From: an uncultured Allomuricauda sp.
GTDB taxonomy: Bacteria; Bacteroidota; Bacteroidia; Flavobacteriales; Flavobacteriaceae
Assembly (NCBI GenBank): GCA_937911965.1
Contig: CALDPL010000128.1
Location: 1 to 6,470, forward strand
Direction: 5' to 3'
DNA: 6,470 bases
The position numbers were made by a program, and so were the translations under genes. Below the pieces are notes generated by a model, which saw nothing but the letters and a program-made list of their open reading frames with translations, was not told where the DNA came from and ran no database searches. Position 1 is the stretch's first letter; every line of letters starts with the position of its first letter. Positions 1 to 6,346 of the stretch are shown in pieces.

Positions 1-56
1 ACATCTATGTTTGTTCCTGCACACCACCAAAAGAAACGGCTAATATGTCGCATCAT
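1..56 (-). CDS. Partial N-terminus of a probable DUF4407 membrane protein
   Basis: This minus-strand reading frame opens with ATG at 56-54 (a second ATG follows at 53-51) and runs off the left edge still open. The visible residues read MMRHISRFFWWCAGTNID. From memory, the 'FFWWCAG(A/T)(N/D)I' pattern directly after a short basic start matches the N-terminus of DUF4407 proteins, which continue into transmembrane helices and a long coiled coil; that continuation lies outside the window. The family has no settled function. The start lies three bases after the stop of the upstream hydrolase on the same strand, which suggests co-transcription and probably translational coupling. With only 18 full codons visible, the reading frame is likely but the family call is tentative. 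Confidence 0.55.
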   Translation of the reverse strand, partial: MMRHISRFFWWCAGTNID

Positions 57-59
57 AGT

Positions 60-1055
60 TTATGAAGATTTATGGTTTTTAAAAAGTTTATTATTCAATT
101 CAGAAACCTTATGAAATAAAGGTTTTAGATTGAATTTGAAATTGTTGCGCATGGTGATTTCAATATCAATGCTTTGATGGCCATATAGGGTTCCCTTATA
201 CGAAATTTGGTTTTTGGCTGGGCGTTTCCCAGTGATAAAATCTTGGATTTCAGCCAATACCGAAAAGGCGTCACCTACCCAAAAACAATGATCGATCCCT
301 TGGAGTCTTACCAATTTGGAATTGGGGATTCGATCGGCGATATATTTTGCCTCTTCCATTTGAACTTCGTAGTCGCCCTTGCGCTGAAGGATCAGGGCAG
401 GTACATCAATGGTGTGCAAAATACCGGTAATGTCCGATTCCGTATTCATTTTGGCCAAAGCCAAAGCTTCGCCCGGACCGGCGCCGGAACGCAGATAGCT
501 GGCAAACACATTGTAGTATTCCTTATCATTTGCCATGGACGGCATGATATACTCCAATCCCATTTTTTGGCCATTGCCCCATTCCTTGGTTATGGAATCA
601 AAGAACACTTGACGCTTGGCTTGAGTGGGTGCCCATGGATAATCAAGGGAATTTTTTCTCTTGGCAAACATCCCAAAGGTGATCAAGGAAGAAACTCGTT
701 GGGGATAGGTGGAGGCAAAGAGGCAGGCAATGGTTCCCCCTTCCGAATGGCCAAAAAAATGGGCTTTTTGCGAACCGACGGATGCCATGACACTAAGAAT
801 ATCATCCATGCGCTCTTCAAGGGTACACAAAGGGCTCACTCGGTCCGAAAGCCCGGTTCCCCTCTTATCGAACAGAATGACCCTGGCAAATTGGGTAAGG
901 CCTATCAAAAAGCCACTGATTTTGGGGTCTACCCACATCATATCAATATTCGAAACCCATCCCGGGATATACACCAGATCCACGGGGCCGTCACCGCCAA
1001 CCTGATAGGCGATATTGATGGAACCATTTTGGGCATACTTGGTGACCGGTTTCAT
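60..1055 (-). CDS. Alpha/beta hydrolase of the cyclase-associated type, lacking the cyclase domain
   Basis: A complete 331-residue alpha/beta-hydrolase-fold protein with no signal peptide, so probably cytoplasmic. Visible landmarks: an N-terminal 'YAQNGSINIAYQVGGDGP' strand, 'PGWVSNIDMMW' near residues 31-41 (oxyanion region), 'LFDKRGTGLSDR' at 61-72, the nucleophile elbow GHSEG at 102-106 with Ser104, a candidate acid Asp228 in 'LQRKGD', and catalytic His256 in 'GIDHCFW'. These phrases closely resemble the N-terminal half of proteins in which a hydrolase precedes a class III adenylate/guanylate cyclase domain. In those the domain border follows 'FLTGxRP'. The same phrase ends the fold here ('FITGKRP', 273-279), but a lysine/asparagine-rich AT-rich tail of about 50 residues follows instead of a cyclase. 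Substrate is unknown. The ATG at 1055 is preferred because the family's conserved N-terminal phrase begins right after it. No clear ribosome site is visible. A DUF4407-like gene follows after three bases. Confidence 0.88.
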   Translation of the reverse strand: MKPVTKYAQNGSINIAYQVGGDGPVDLVYIPGWVSNIDMMWVDPKISGFLIGLTQFARVILFDKRGTGLSDRVSPLCTLEERMDDILSVMASVGSQKAHFFGHSEGGTIACLFASTYPQRVSSLITFGMFAKRKNSLDYPWAPTQAKRQVFFDSITKEWGNGQKMGLEYIMPSMANDKEYYNVFASYLRSGAGPGEALALAKMNTESDITGILHTIDVPALILQRKGDYEVQMEEAKYIADRIPNSKLVRLQGIDHCFWVGDAFSVLAEIQDFITGKRPAKNQISYKGTLYGHQSIDIEITMRNNFKFNLKPLFHKVSELNNKLFKNHKSS

Positions 1056-1620
1056 TGTATTCTAGATTGTAATGGCCTCTTTTTGAAAAGGGTTTAGAAG
1101 TTATTGAACGCACTGATCAAGTTCCTTTCAAGTTAGGAATTAACATTTGTTTGGGCACATATAATCAAAATTTATTGATGGCACTCAATCCATTATATCT
1201 GTTTGCAAGGTTTTTTACCGTGGGTTCTTTGTATTTACAACCACAAGGTTTTACTCCGGAAAATCGGTAGAAACATACCTTCTGAAATTGCTCCGAACAC
1301 CCCCCGTTGCAATATGTTTATTGGCTGGTATGGTCCCCACTTTTAAATCCTATGTTTTCTGAAGGTTTGGTCCTTCTTCAAATGATTAAAGCATTAAAAG
1401 TGTTTGGTTCCATCTTGGCCATCCTTATCGGTCCCCTCAAATGAGGCGACTTAAGTATAAGTGGTGGTGGGTCCAATATGAATACAATCCACGTTCAGCT
1501 TTATTGGGGCCATTCAAATTTCGCGGGCATTATGAATATCAGCATACACTTTGGTCAGTGGGTCCGCTGCACTATGGATTTTCGGATTTGAATTGTTTTT
1601 TCCCATGGAATCGACGGGTC

Positions 1621-1643
1621 TGCTTTAAGGTCCTTAAAAAGCA
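1621..1643. repeat. Imperfect palindrome in intergenic DNA
   Basis: TGCTTTAAGG at 1621-1630 is followed after one base by CCTTAAAAAGCA at 1632-1643, whose reverse complement is the same sequence with two extra T residues. This makes a near-perfect dyad centred at 1631. A single-base centre is too tight for a good hairpin in RNA, so if it is functional it is more likely a protein-binding dyad; it may also be chance in AT-rich sequence. Confidence 0.25.
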
Positions 1644-1763
1644 TTTAAATTTTCAAGGGGTTCCTTGTTGCACTTCATTTATCCTGTTTGCTAAGGAGTG
1701 CTTAGAGAGCATATTGAGGAAATGCCATTTCGGATGACTCCTCATTAATGGACTATATATCAC

Positions 1764-1781
1764 ATCAATACCAATATTGAT
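1764..1781. repeat. Perfect 7-bp inverted repeat with 4-base loop
   Basis: ATCAATA (1764-1770) and TATTGAT (1775-1781) are exact inverted copies around CCAA. The dyad lies upstream of two further inverted repeats leading to the arabinoside cluster. It has no GC-rich stem or T-run, so it does not look like a terminator. An operator role is possible but unproven. Confidence 0.3.
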
Positions 1782-1823
1782 ACCATTCCTTGCTATAAAA
1801 ATCCAAGTTTGGAAATTTAAAAG

Positions 1824-1847
1824 TGTTAAAAACACATTATTTTAACA
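1824..1847. promoter_or_regulatory. Operator-like inverted repeat TGTTAAAA-N8-TTTTAACA
   Basis: Two perfect 8-base arms, TGTTAAAA at 1824-1831 and TTTTAACA at 1840-1847, are separated by eight bases. The 24-bp symmetrical site has the size expected for a dimeric repressor or activator. It lies about 100 bases before the residual GH43 frame, on the approach to the GH43-GH127-GH51 cluster. Arabinose-utilisation genes in Bacteroides are known to be controlled by an NrtR-type AraR repressor that binds palindromic sites, and LacI-type and other regulators are also common in such loci. I cannot assign this site to any regulator from sequence alone. Confidence 0.4.
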
Positions 1848-1871
1848 AGATGTTTGCCTTTTATAGATTTC

Positions 1872-1897
1872 TTTTACATATTTACACGTGTGTAAAA
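1872..1897. promoter_or_regulatory. Overlapping operator-like dyads around TTTACACGTGTGTAAA
   Basis: The core TTTACAC-GT-GTGTAAA (1881-1896) is a perfect 7-base dyad with a 2-base centre. A second dyad, TTTTACA at 1872-1878 with TGTAAAA at 1891-1897, shares the right arm with 12 bases between. TTTACA thus occurs twice in direct orientation and once inverted. The site is about 50 bases before the GH43 remnant frame, a usual place for a repressor operator near a promoter. A short-spaced palindrome of this size would suit a LacI- or GntR-like dimer. That assignment is inference; no regulator gene is in the window. Confidence 0.38.
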
Positions 1898-1944
1898 CAC
1901 ACTAAATAGCGGAAGACCAAACGCTGGTATTTTCTTTTGTGTGA

Positions 1945-2259
1945 TTCAGTACCCAAGAGATTTTGGTGTGCAGCAGCGACCAGATCAATGTGGGTTTGGA
2001 AGAGGACACCCTGGACCTGGTTGAATGGGTCGTGGTAGGACGATCGAAGAATGTGGAAGGGCCCTATTTTGACAAGGAAGGGAAGAACTTTTTCCATGGA
2101 GGTGGTTGTAAAGTGGTGGAAGGCAAAGAAAACTGGTATGGCACCGGCCACAACAGTGCATATACCCTCAACAATGAAGACAATATGTTTTTTCATGTCT
2201 ACAATGCCAAAGATGGGACGAAACCGAAATTGAAGGTCAAAACAGTAACCTGGGACTAA
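1945..2259 (+). pseudogene. Decayed C-terminal remnant of a GH43 arabinanase/arabinofuranosidase
   Basis: From about 2029 the frame reads 'VVVGRSKNVEGPYFDKEGK', then a 'GGG' strand, 'WYGTGHNSAYT' and 'HVYNAKDGTKPKLKVKTVTWD'. This is the last blade region of the GH43 five-bladed propeller, as in endo-1,5-alpha-L-arabinanases and related arabinofuranosidases. The GHN histidine lies near the active-site ion in that family. Everything before it is missing: no signal peptide, no N-terminal catalytic Asp, no central Asp and no catalytic Glu. The residues between the in-frame stop (TGA at 1942-1944) and about 2028 do not resemble the family. A TTG at 1963 could start about 98 residues, but that piece could not fold as an enzyme. 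A TAA at 2257-2259 ends the frame; without it the same frame would read on through NQWPNKIRLE to a TGA at 2290-2292 that overlaps the GH127 start. It was probably the first gene of the arabinoside operon, now inactivated by loss of its 5' part. Confidence 0.75.
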
Positions 2260-2288
2260 AACCAATGGCCCAATAAAATCCGATTGGA

Positions 2289-2292
2289 ATGA
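2289..2292 (+). promoter_or_regulatory. ATGA overlap between GH127 start and the ghost GH43 stop
   Basis: The GH127 start codon (2289-2291) overlaps a TGA (2290-2292) that lies in the frame of the GH43 remnant, downstream of its present TAA at 2257. The same ATGA arrangement joins GH127 to GH51 at 4283. This suggests that the GH43 gene was once translationally coupled to GH127. Ribosomes reading the remnant would now stop 30 bases before the GH127 start. No Shine-Dalgarno sequence is visible before the ATG. Confidence 0.55.
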
Positions 2293-4286
2293 TAAAAGTA
2301 AATTTTAAGAACACCCTTGTTGCCCTCTCGGTCTTTTCTTTGTTGTTGGGCGGCTGTAAGACAGATTCCCAGAAACAGGAAAAGCTTGGCGATGAGGTGT
2401 CCCAGGGGTATATGCTGGAACCCATAAACATTCGCAACATTAAAATGACCGATGATTTCTGGTTGCCCATCATTGAACGGGTCCAAGAAACGACCATTGC
2501 CTTTGCCTTGGAAAAATGCAGACAAGAAGGCAGGTTCGACAATTTCCTGATTGCGGGAGGGCAAATGGAGGGAACCGTCAAAGGGGTGATGCCCTTTGAC
2601 GATACGGATGTCTACAAAATAATCGAAGGGGCTTCCAATTCCCTGATCAGCGCCCCCAATACCGAATTGGAAAAATTGTTGGATTCCCTGATCTCGATCG
2701 TCAAGGTGGGACAGGAGGCCGACGGTTATTTGACCACCTGGAGGACCATCAATCCCGCCAAGCCCCCTGCGAGCTGGGTGGCGGTAGACAAGGGAGTACG
2801 TTGGGAATCCCTGTATATGAGCCACGAACTCTACAACGCAGGACACCTTTATGAAGCGGCCGTGGTCCATCACAAGGCGACCGGGAAAAGTAACTTTTTG
2901 GACATCGCCCTTAAGAATGCCGATCTAATGGTGGACACCTTTGGTGATGGGCCGGACAAGATTTCCGGGGTGCCGGGCCACCAGATCATAGAGACCGGAC
3001 TCATCAAATTGTACCAGCAGACCGGTAAAAAGGAATATATCGATTTGGCCAGGTACTTTTTGGAAAACAGGGGCAATCCGGACCATCACGAACTTTTTGG
3101 CCCCTATTCCCAGGACCACCTTCCCGTGACCCAACAGGATGAGGTGGTGGGCCATGCGGTGCGGGCGGTGTATATGTACGCGGGGATGACGGATATTGCG
3201 GCCATCGAGAAGGACACGGCCTATCGCAGGGCCGTGGATGCCCTTTGGGAGAACATGGTCACCAAAAAGATGTACATTACCGGAGGAATTGGTGCGAGGC
3301 ACCAAGGGGAGGCTTTTGGGGATAATTACGAACTTCCCAATTTAACGGCCTATAACGAAACCTGTGCCTCCATAGGCGATGTGTATTGGAACCACCGACT
3401 GCACAATCTCACAGGGGATGTGGAATACTTCGATCTGATCGAGCGCACCCTTTTTAACGGACTCATTTCCGGGCTGTCCCTGGACGGGAAACAGTTCTTT
3501 TACCCCAATGCCCTGGAGTCCGATGGCAAATATGAATTCAACCAAGGGGCCTGTACCCGGAAAGATTGGTTCGATTGTTCCTGTTGCCCCACCAATGTGA
3601 TCCGCTTCCTTCCGGCCATGCCGGGCTTGATCTATTCAAAAATGGGCAATACCATCCATGTCAACCTTTATGCGGCCAATGAGGCCACCTTGGAACTTGG
3701 GGACCAAACCGTACACTTGGAACAAAGTACTTCCTACCCTTGGAATGGAAAGGTAAGAATGACCGTGAACCCGGAAGGGGACACGGAATTCACCATAAAG
3801 TTCAGACTGCCCGGATGGGCCAGAAACGAAGTGTTGCCCAGTGACCTTTATCACTATGCGAGCCAAATTCCCGAAGGCAATTCCGTGCAATTGAATGGGG
3901 AAGTCCTCAAAATACAGCCTGAAAATGGGTATATTACATTGACCAGAAGGTGGAACAAAGGGGATGTGGTGGATCTGGATTTCCCCATGGAAGTGAGAAA
4001 GGTGATCGCCAATGATAAAGTGGAGGAGAACCGAGGAAAAATGTCCCTGGAATACGGCCCCTTGGTCTATGCCGTGGAAGAGGTGGACAACGGGGACCGA
4101 TTCGATTCGATTCGACTGTACGAAAACGAGGAATTCGAAGTGGATATGAGGTCCGATCTCTTGGGAGGAGTCAATACCATTTCGAATCAAAACTTAATGG
4201 CCATCCCGTATTATGCCTGGTCCAACCGGGGCATCGGAAAAATGAAAGTATGGATAAAGACCAATGAATCAAACCAAAAACCATGA
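2289..4286 (+). CDS. GH127 beta-L-arabinofuranosidase, lipoprotein (DUF1680 family)
   Basis: A full-length 665-residue glycoside hydrolase family 127 enzyme (formerly DUF1680), expected to release beta-linked L-arabinofuranose from arabino-oligosaccharides or glycoproteins. Residues 1-23 form a lipoprotein signal: basic start, hydrophobic core, lipobox LGGC with Cys23, so it is membrane-anchored in the periplasm or at the cell surface. The (alpha/alpha)6 barrel spans about 45-450, with 'YNAGHLYEAAVVHHKATGK', 'GVPGHQIIETG' and 'EVVGHAVRAVYMYAG'. Key residues: Glu341 in GEAFG, Glu357 and Cys359 in NETCASIG, and Cys432-Cys433 in CSCCPTN. By alignment from memory with Bifidobacterium HypBA1, these last four form the zinc site with Cys432 as nucleophile (HypBA1 Cys417). 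A beta-sandwich follows to the typical 'PYYAWSNRGIGKMKVWI' end. No disruption is seen. The start at 2289 is fixed by the signal peptide. The gene overlaps GH51 by four bases. Confidence 0.93.
   Translation: MIKVNFKNTLVALSVFSLLLGGCKTDSQKQEKLGDEVSQGYMLEPINIRNIKMTDDFWLPIIERVQETTIAFALEKCRQEGRFDNFLIAGGQMEGTVKGVMPFDDTDVYKIIEGASNSLISAPNTELEKLLDSLISIVKVGQEADGYLTTWRTINPAKPPASWVAVDKGVRWESLYMSHELYNAGHLYEAAVVHHKATGKSNFLDIALKNADLMVDTFGDGPDKISGVPGHQIIETGLIKLYQQTGKKEYIDLARYFLENRGNPDHHELFGPYSQDHLPVTQQDEVVGHAVRAVYMYAGMTDIAAIEKDTAYRRAVDALWENMVTKKMYITGGIGARHQGEAFGDNYELPNLTAYNETCASIGDVYWNHRLHNLTGDVEYFDLIERTLFNGLISGLSLDGKQFFYPNALESDGKYEFNQGACTRKDWFDCSCCPTNVIRFLPAMPGLIYSKMGNTIHVNLYAANEATLELGDQTVHLEQSTSYPWNGKVRMTVNPEGDTEFTIKFRLPGWARNEVLPSDLYHYASQIPEGNSVQLNGEVLKIQPENGYITLTRRWNKGDVVDLDFPMEVRKVIANDKVEENRGKMSLEYGPLVYAVEEVDNGDRFDSIRLYENEEFEVDMRSDLLGGVNTISNQNLMAIPYYAWSNRGIGKMKVWIKTNESNQKP
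4283..4286 (+). promoter_or_regulatory. ATGA start/stop overlap coupling GH127 and GH51
   Basis: The TGA that ends GH127 (4284-4286) lies within the ATGA that opens the GH51 frame. The arrangement is typical of translational coupling by ribosome re-initiation and shows that the two genes are one transcription unit. A second in-frame ATG at 4289 (Met3) is an alternative start; either leaves a workable lipoprotein signal. Confidence 0.7.
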
Positions 4287-6346
4287 GAATGAAACCTATA
4301 CTCAATTATGCCGGCTGCCTGTTGTTGGCAACGGCATTTATGGCGTGCAAACAGGAGAAACAACATGAAGATAAGGATGACCCTGTTACAAGTTCACAGG
4401 GCGTTGAAATAGCGGAAGGCACAACATCCCAGTTGGTGGTGGACCTTTCCGATACCGGGATCGAAATCCAGCCCACTATGTACGGCCTGTTCTTTGAAGA
4501 TATCAATTTCGGTGCCGACGGTGGCCTGTACGGGGAGCTGATCAAAAACGGTTCCTTTGAATTCCCCGAACCCAAAATGGGCTGGCAGGAACCCAATAGT
4601 GAACGCCCTTCCCTGAACGGAAATTCAGGCTTTGGAAAAATAACCAATTACACAAACCCCAAAGGGAACAAGAGGTACAGCCATACCGTTGTGAACAAGG
4701 ATGAAAACGATGTGCTGTACAATGAAGGCTACCGTGGCATTGGATTGAAAGAGGGTGCCAAATGCGATTTTTCCCTGCGACTGGCCAATAATGATGGAAT
4801 CCAAAAGCTAAAGATCGCCCTTGTGGATTCCACTGATACCGTTTTGGCTTCCACAGAGCTGATTCCGTTGGCCGGGGATTGGAACACCTATGAGGCGGTC
4901 CTGACCCCGGATAGGACCGAGGAAAAGGCCCGGTTAAAAATCACCTTTGAGGGCCGGGGAAGTATTGATATGGACCTGGTTTCCCTGTTCCCCCAAGATA
5001 CCTGGAAGGGAAGAGAAAGGGGATTGCGAAAGGATCTGGTGGAGCTCTTGGATGGACTCCAGCCGGGGTTTTTGCGTTTCCCCGGGGGCTGTATTGTCGA
5101 GGGCCGTACCCTGGACCAGCGGTACCAGTGGCAAAAGACCGTGGGCCTGCCCGAAGATCGGGAACTATTGGTCAACCGTTGGAACACTGAATTCGGACAC
5201 AGGCCCACCCCGGATTACTACCAAAGTTTTGGGCTTGGTTTTTATGAATATTTTCAGCTCTCAGAGGATCTGGGCGCCGAACCCATGCCCATTTTGGGCT
5301 GTGGCATGGCCTGCCAGTTCAATACGGGGGAACTCGTTCCCTTGGAGGAATTGGACCCCTATGTTCAGGAAGCCCTGGACCTGGTCGAATTTGCCAATGG
5401 GGATCTCAATACCCCCTGGGGAAGGCTTCGAGCCGAAATGGGCCATCCTGAACCCTTTAATATGAAATATCTGGGAATCGGCAACGAACAATGGGGTCCT
5501 GAATATTTTGAGAGGTACAAAGTATTTGCCAAGGCCTTCAGTGAAAAATATCCGGATATCATCCTTATTTCCACCCCGGGGCCTTTCCCCGATGGCGATA
5601 TGTTCGAATACGGCTGGGAGCAGCTCAAGGCCTTGGATGTGGCCATTGCCGATGAACACTTCTACCGTTCCCCACAGTGGTTCCGTGAGAATGCCGATCG
5701 TTATGACAGTTACGACCGCAATGGTCCCAAGGTCTTTGCCGGGGAGTATGCCGCACAGAGTGTGGCCATAGCAAGTCCCGAAAACAGGAACAACTGGGAA
5801 TGTGCCCTCTCGGAGGCGGCCTTTATGACGGGCCTCGAACGCAATGCCGAGGTGGTCCACCTGACCTCCTATGCCCCGCTGATGGCCCATGCCGAAGGAT
5901 GGCAATGGACCCCGGACCTGATTTGGTTCAATAATCTCGAAGCCTACGGGACGGCCAATTATTATGTTCAGAAACTGTTCTCCAACAATGCAGGGACCGA
6001 CCTGTTGGACATTAGTGAGGATGGCAAGCCTTTGATCGGACAACATGCACTGTACGCATCCGCCGTCAAGGATGCCCGAACCATTGAGTTGATCCTTAAG
6101 CTGGTCAATACCGCTGTCCAAGGCCAGGAAACGACCTTGGTCCCAAAAGGGGGGACCTTTGAAGGAACGGGCAGCATCACTGTTTTGAAAAGTGGGGACC
6201 TACAGGAGGTGAATTCCTTTGAACAGCCTGAGGGCATCAGTCCGAAAGTGGAGGAAATAAGAGTTAACGATGGAAACTTGAAACTTTTCCTTGCACCACA
6301 ATCCATGAATGTAATACGACTCAAATTGGCCGATAACCAGTCATAA
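4283..6346 (+). CDS. GH51 alpha-L-arabinofuranosidase, lipoprotein, with CBM4/9-like insert
   Basis: A complete 687-residue glycoside hydrolase family 51 enzyme, which removes terminal alpha-linked L-arabinofuranose from arabinan, arabinoxylan or arabinogalactan side chains with retention. Residues 1-22 form a signal sequence ending FMAC, with Cys22 as the likely lipidated residue; Phe at -3 is an unusual lipobox residue. The N-terminal strand 'MYGLFFEDINFGADGGLYGELIKNGSFE' is at 66-93. A CBM4/9-like jelly roll is inserted at about 120-235, and the barrel resumes at 'DTWKGRERGLR' with 'FLRFPGGCIVEG' at 263-273. Catalytic acid/base is Glu402 in GIGNEQWG; DEHFY is at 457-461; the nucleophile is Glu488 in FAGEYAAQS. 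The C-terminal beta-sandwich (alpha-L-AF_C) ends at 'PQSMNVIRLKL'. It is downstream of GH127 and probably works with it on both anomers of L-arabinofuranose. No frameshift or missing key residue is seen. Confidence 0.94.
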   Translation: MRMKPILNYAGCLLLATAFMACKQEKQHEDKDDPVTSSQGVEIAEGTTSQLVVDLSDTGIEIQPTMYGLFFEDINFGADGGLYGELIKNGSFEFPEPKMGWQEPNSERPSLNGNSGFGKITNYTNPKGNKRYSHTVVNKDENDVLYNEGYRGIGLKEGAKCDFSLRLANNDGIQKLKIALVDSTDTVLASTELIPLAGDWNTYEAVLTPDRTEEKARLKITFEGRGSIDMDLVSLFPQDTWKGRERGLRKDLVELLDGLQPGFLRFPGGCIVEGRTLDQRYQWQKTVGLPEDRELLVNRWNTEFGHRPTPDYYQSFGLGFYEYFQLSEDLGAEPMPILGCGMACQFNTGELVPLEELDPYVQEALDLVEFANGDLNTPWGRLRAEMGHPEPFNMKYLGIGNEQWGPEYFERYKVFAKAFSEKYPDIILISTPGPFPDGDMFEYGWEQLKALDVAIADEHFYRSPQWFRENADRYDSYDRNGPKVFAGEYAAQSVAIASPENRNNWECALSEAAFMTGLERNAEVVHLTSYAPLMAHAEGWQWTPDLIWFNNLEAYGTANYYVQKLFSNNAGTDLLDISEDGKPLIGQHALYASAVKDARTIELILKLVNTAVQGQETTLVPKGGTFEGTGSITVLKSGDLQEVNSFEQPEGISPKVEEIRVNDGNLKLFLAPQSMNVIRLKLADNQS

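Larger units (their letters stand above)
1056..1944. other. Long AT-rich intergenic region without a defensible gene
   Basis: These roughly 890 bases separate the minus-strand hydrolase from the plus-strand arabinoside cluster. They are visibly richer in A and T than the flanking genes. The longest plus-strand frame (1441-1737, 98 codons) gives an implausible Trp/Cys/His-rich protein with no domain I recognise. A short frame at 1382-1444 encodes 20 residues beginning MIKALKVFGSILAIL, like the start of a membrane or exported protein, and then stops. A minus-strand frame at 1165-1317 is open but has no start codon. The region must hold the promoters of both divergent units. Because a GH43 stub begins at its right end, it probably includes the scar of the deletion that removed the rest of that gene. 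I found no tRNA, transposase or insertion-sequence ends by eye. Confidence 0.6.

Noticed and set aside
207..1097. A 296-codon plus-strand frame opposite the hydrolase
   Set aside because: It is antisense to a clear alpha/beta hydrolase with an intact catalytic triad; its translation has no recognisable domain and simply mirrors the codon pattern of the real gene.
1441..1737. A 98-codon plus-strand frame in the intergenic region
   Set aside because: The translation is rich in Trp, Cys, His and Tyr, has no domain or signal I recognise, and its DNA composition matches the surrounding non-coding sequence.
1394..1827. Direct repeat TTAAAAGTGTT at 1394-1404 and 1817-1827, considered as insertion-element or duplication ends
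   Set aside because: Eleven AT-rich bases are short for a meaningful repeat; no terminal inverted repeats or transposase remnant lie at these points.
1653..1835. A 60-codon minus-strand frame across the intergenic dyads
   Set aside because: Low-complexity AT-rich translation with no similarity to any family I know; the frame covers the 1764-1781 inverted repeat and is most likely chance.
1864..1871. Candidate Bacteroidota -7 promoter element (TAGATTTC, close to TAnnTTTG)
   Set aside because: It misses the final G, and no TTG/TTTG -33 element lies at the usual distance upstream, so I do not call a promoter.
5261..6121. A 286-codon minus-strand frame opposite GH51
   Set aside because: It is a shadow of the GH51 catalytic domain; the sense frame has all conserved motifs and the antisense protein resembles nothing.
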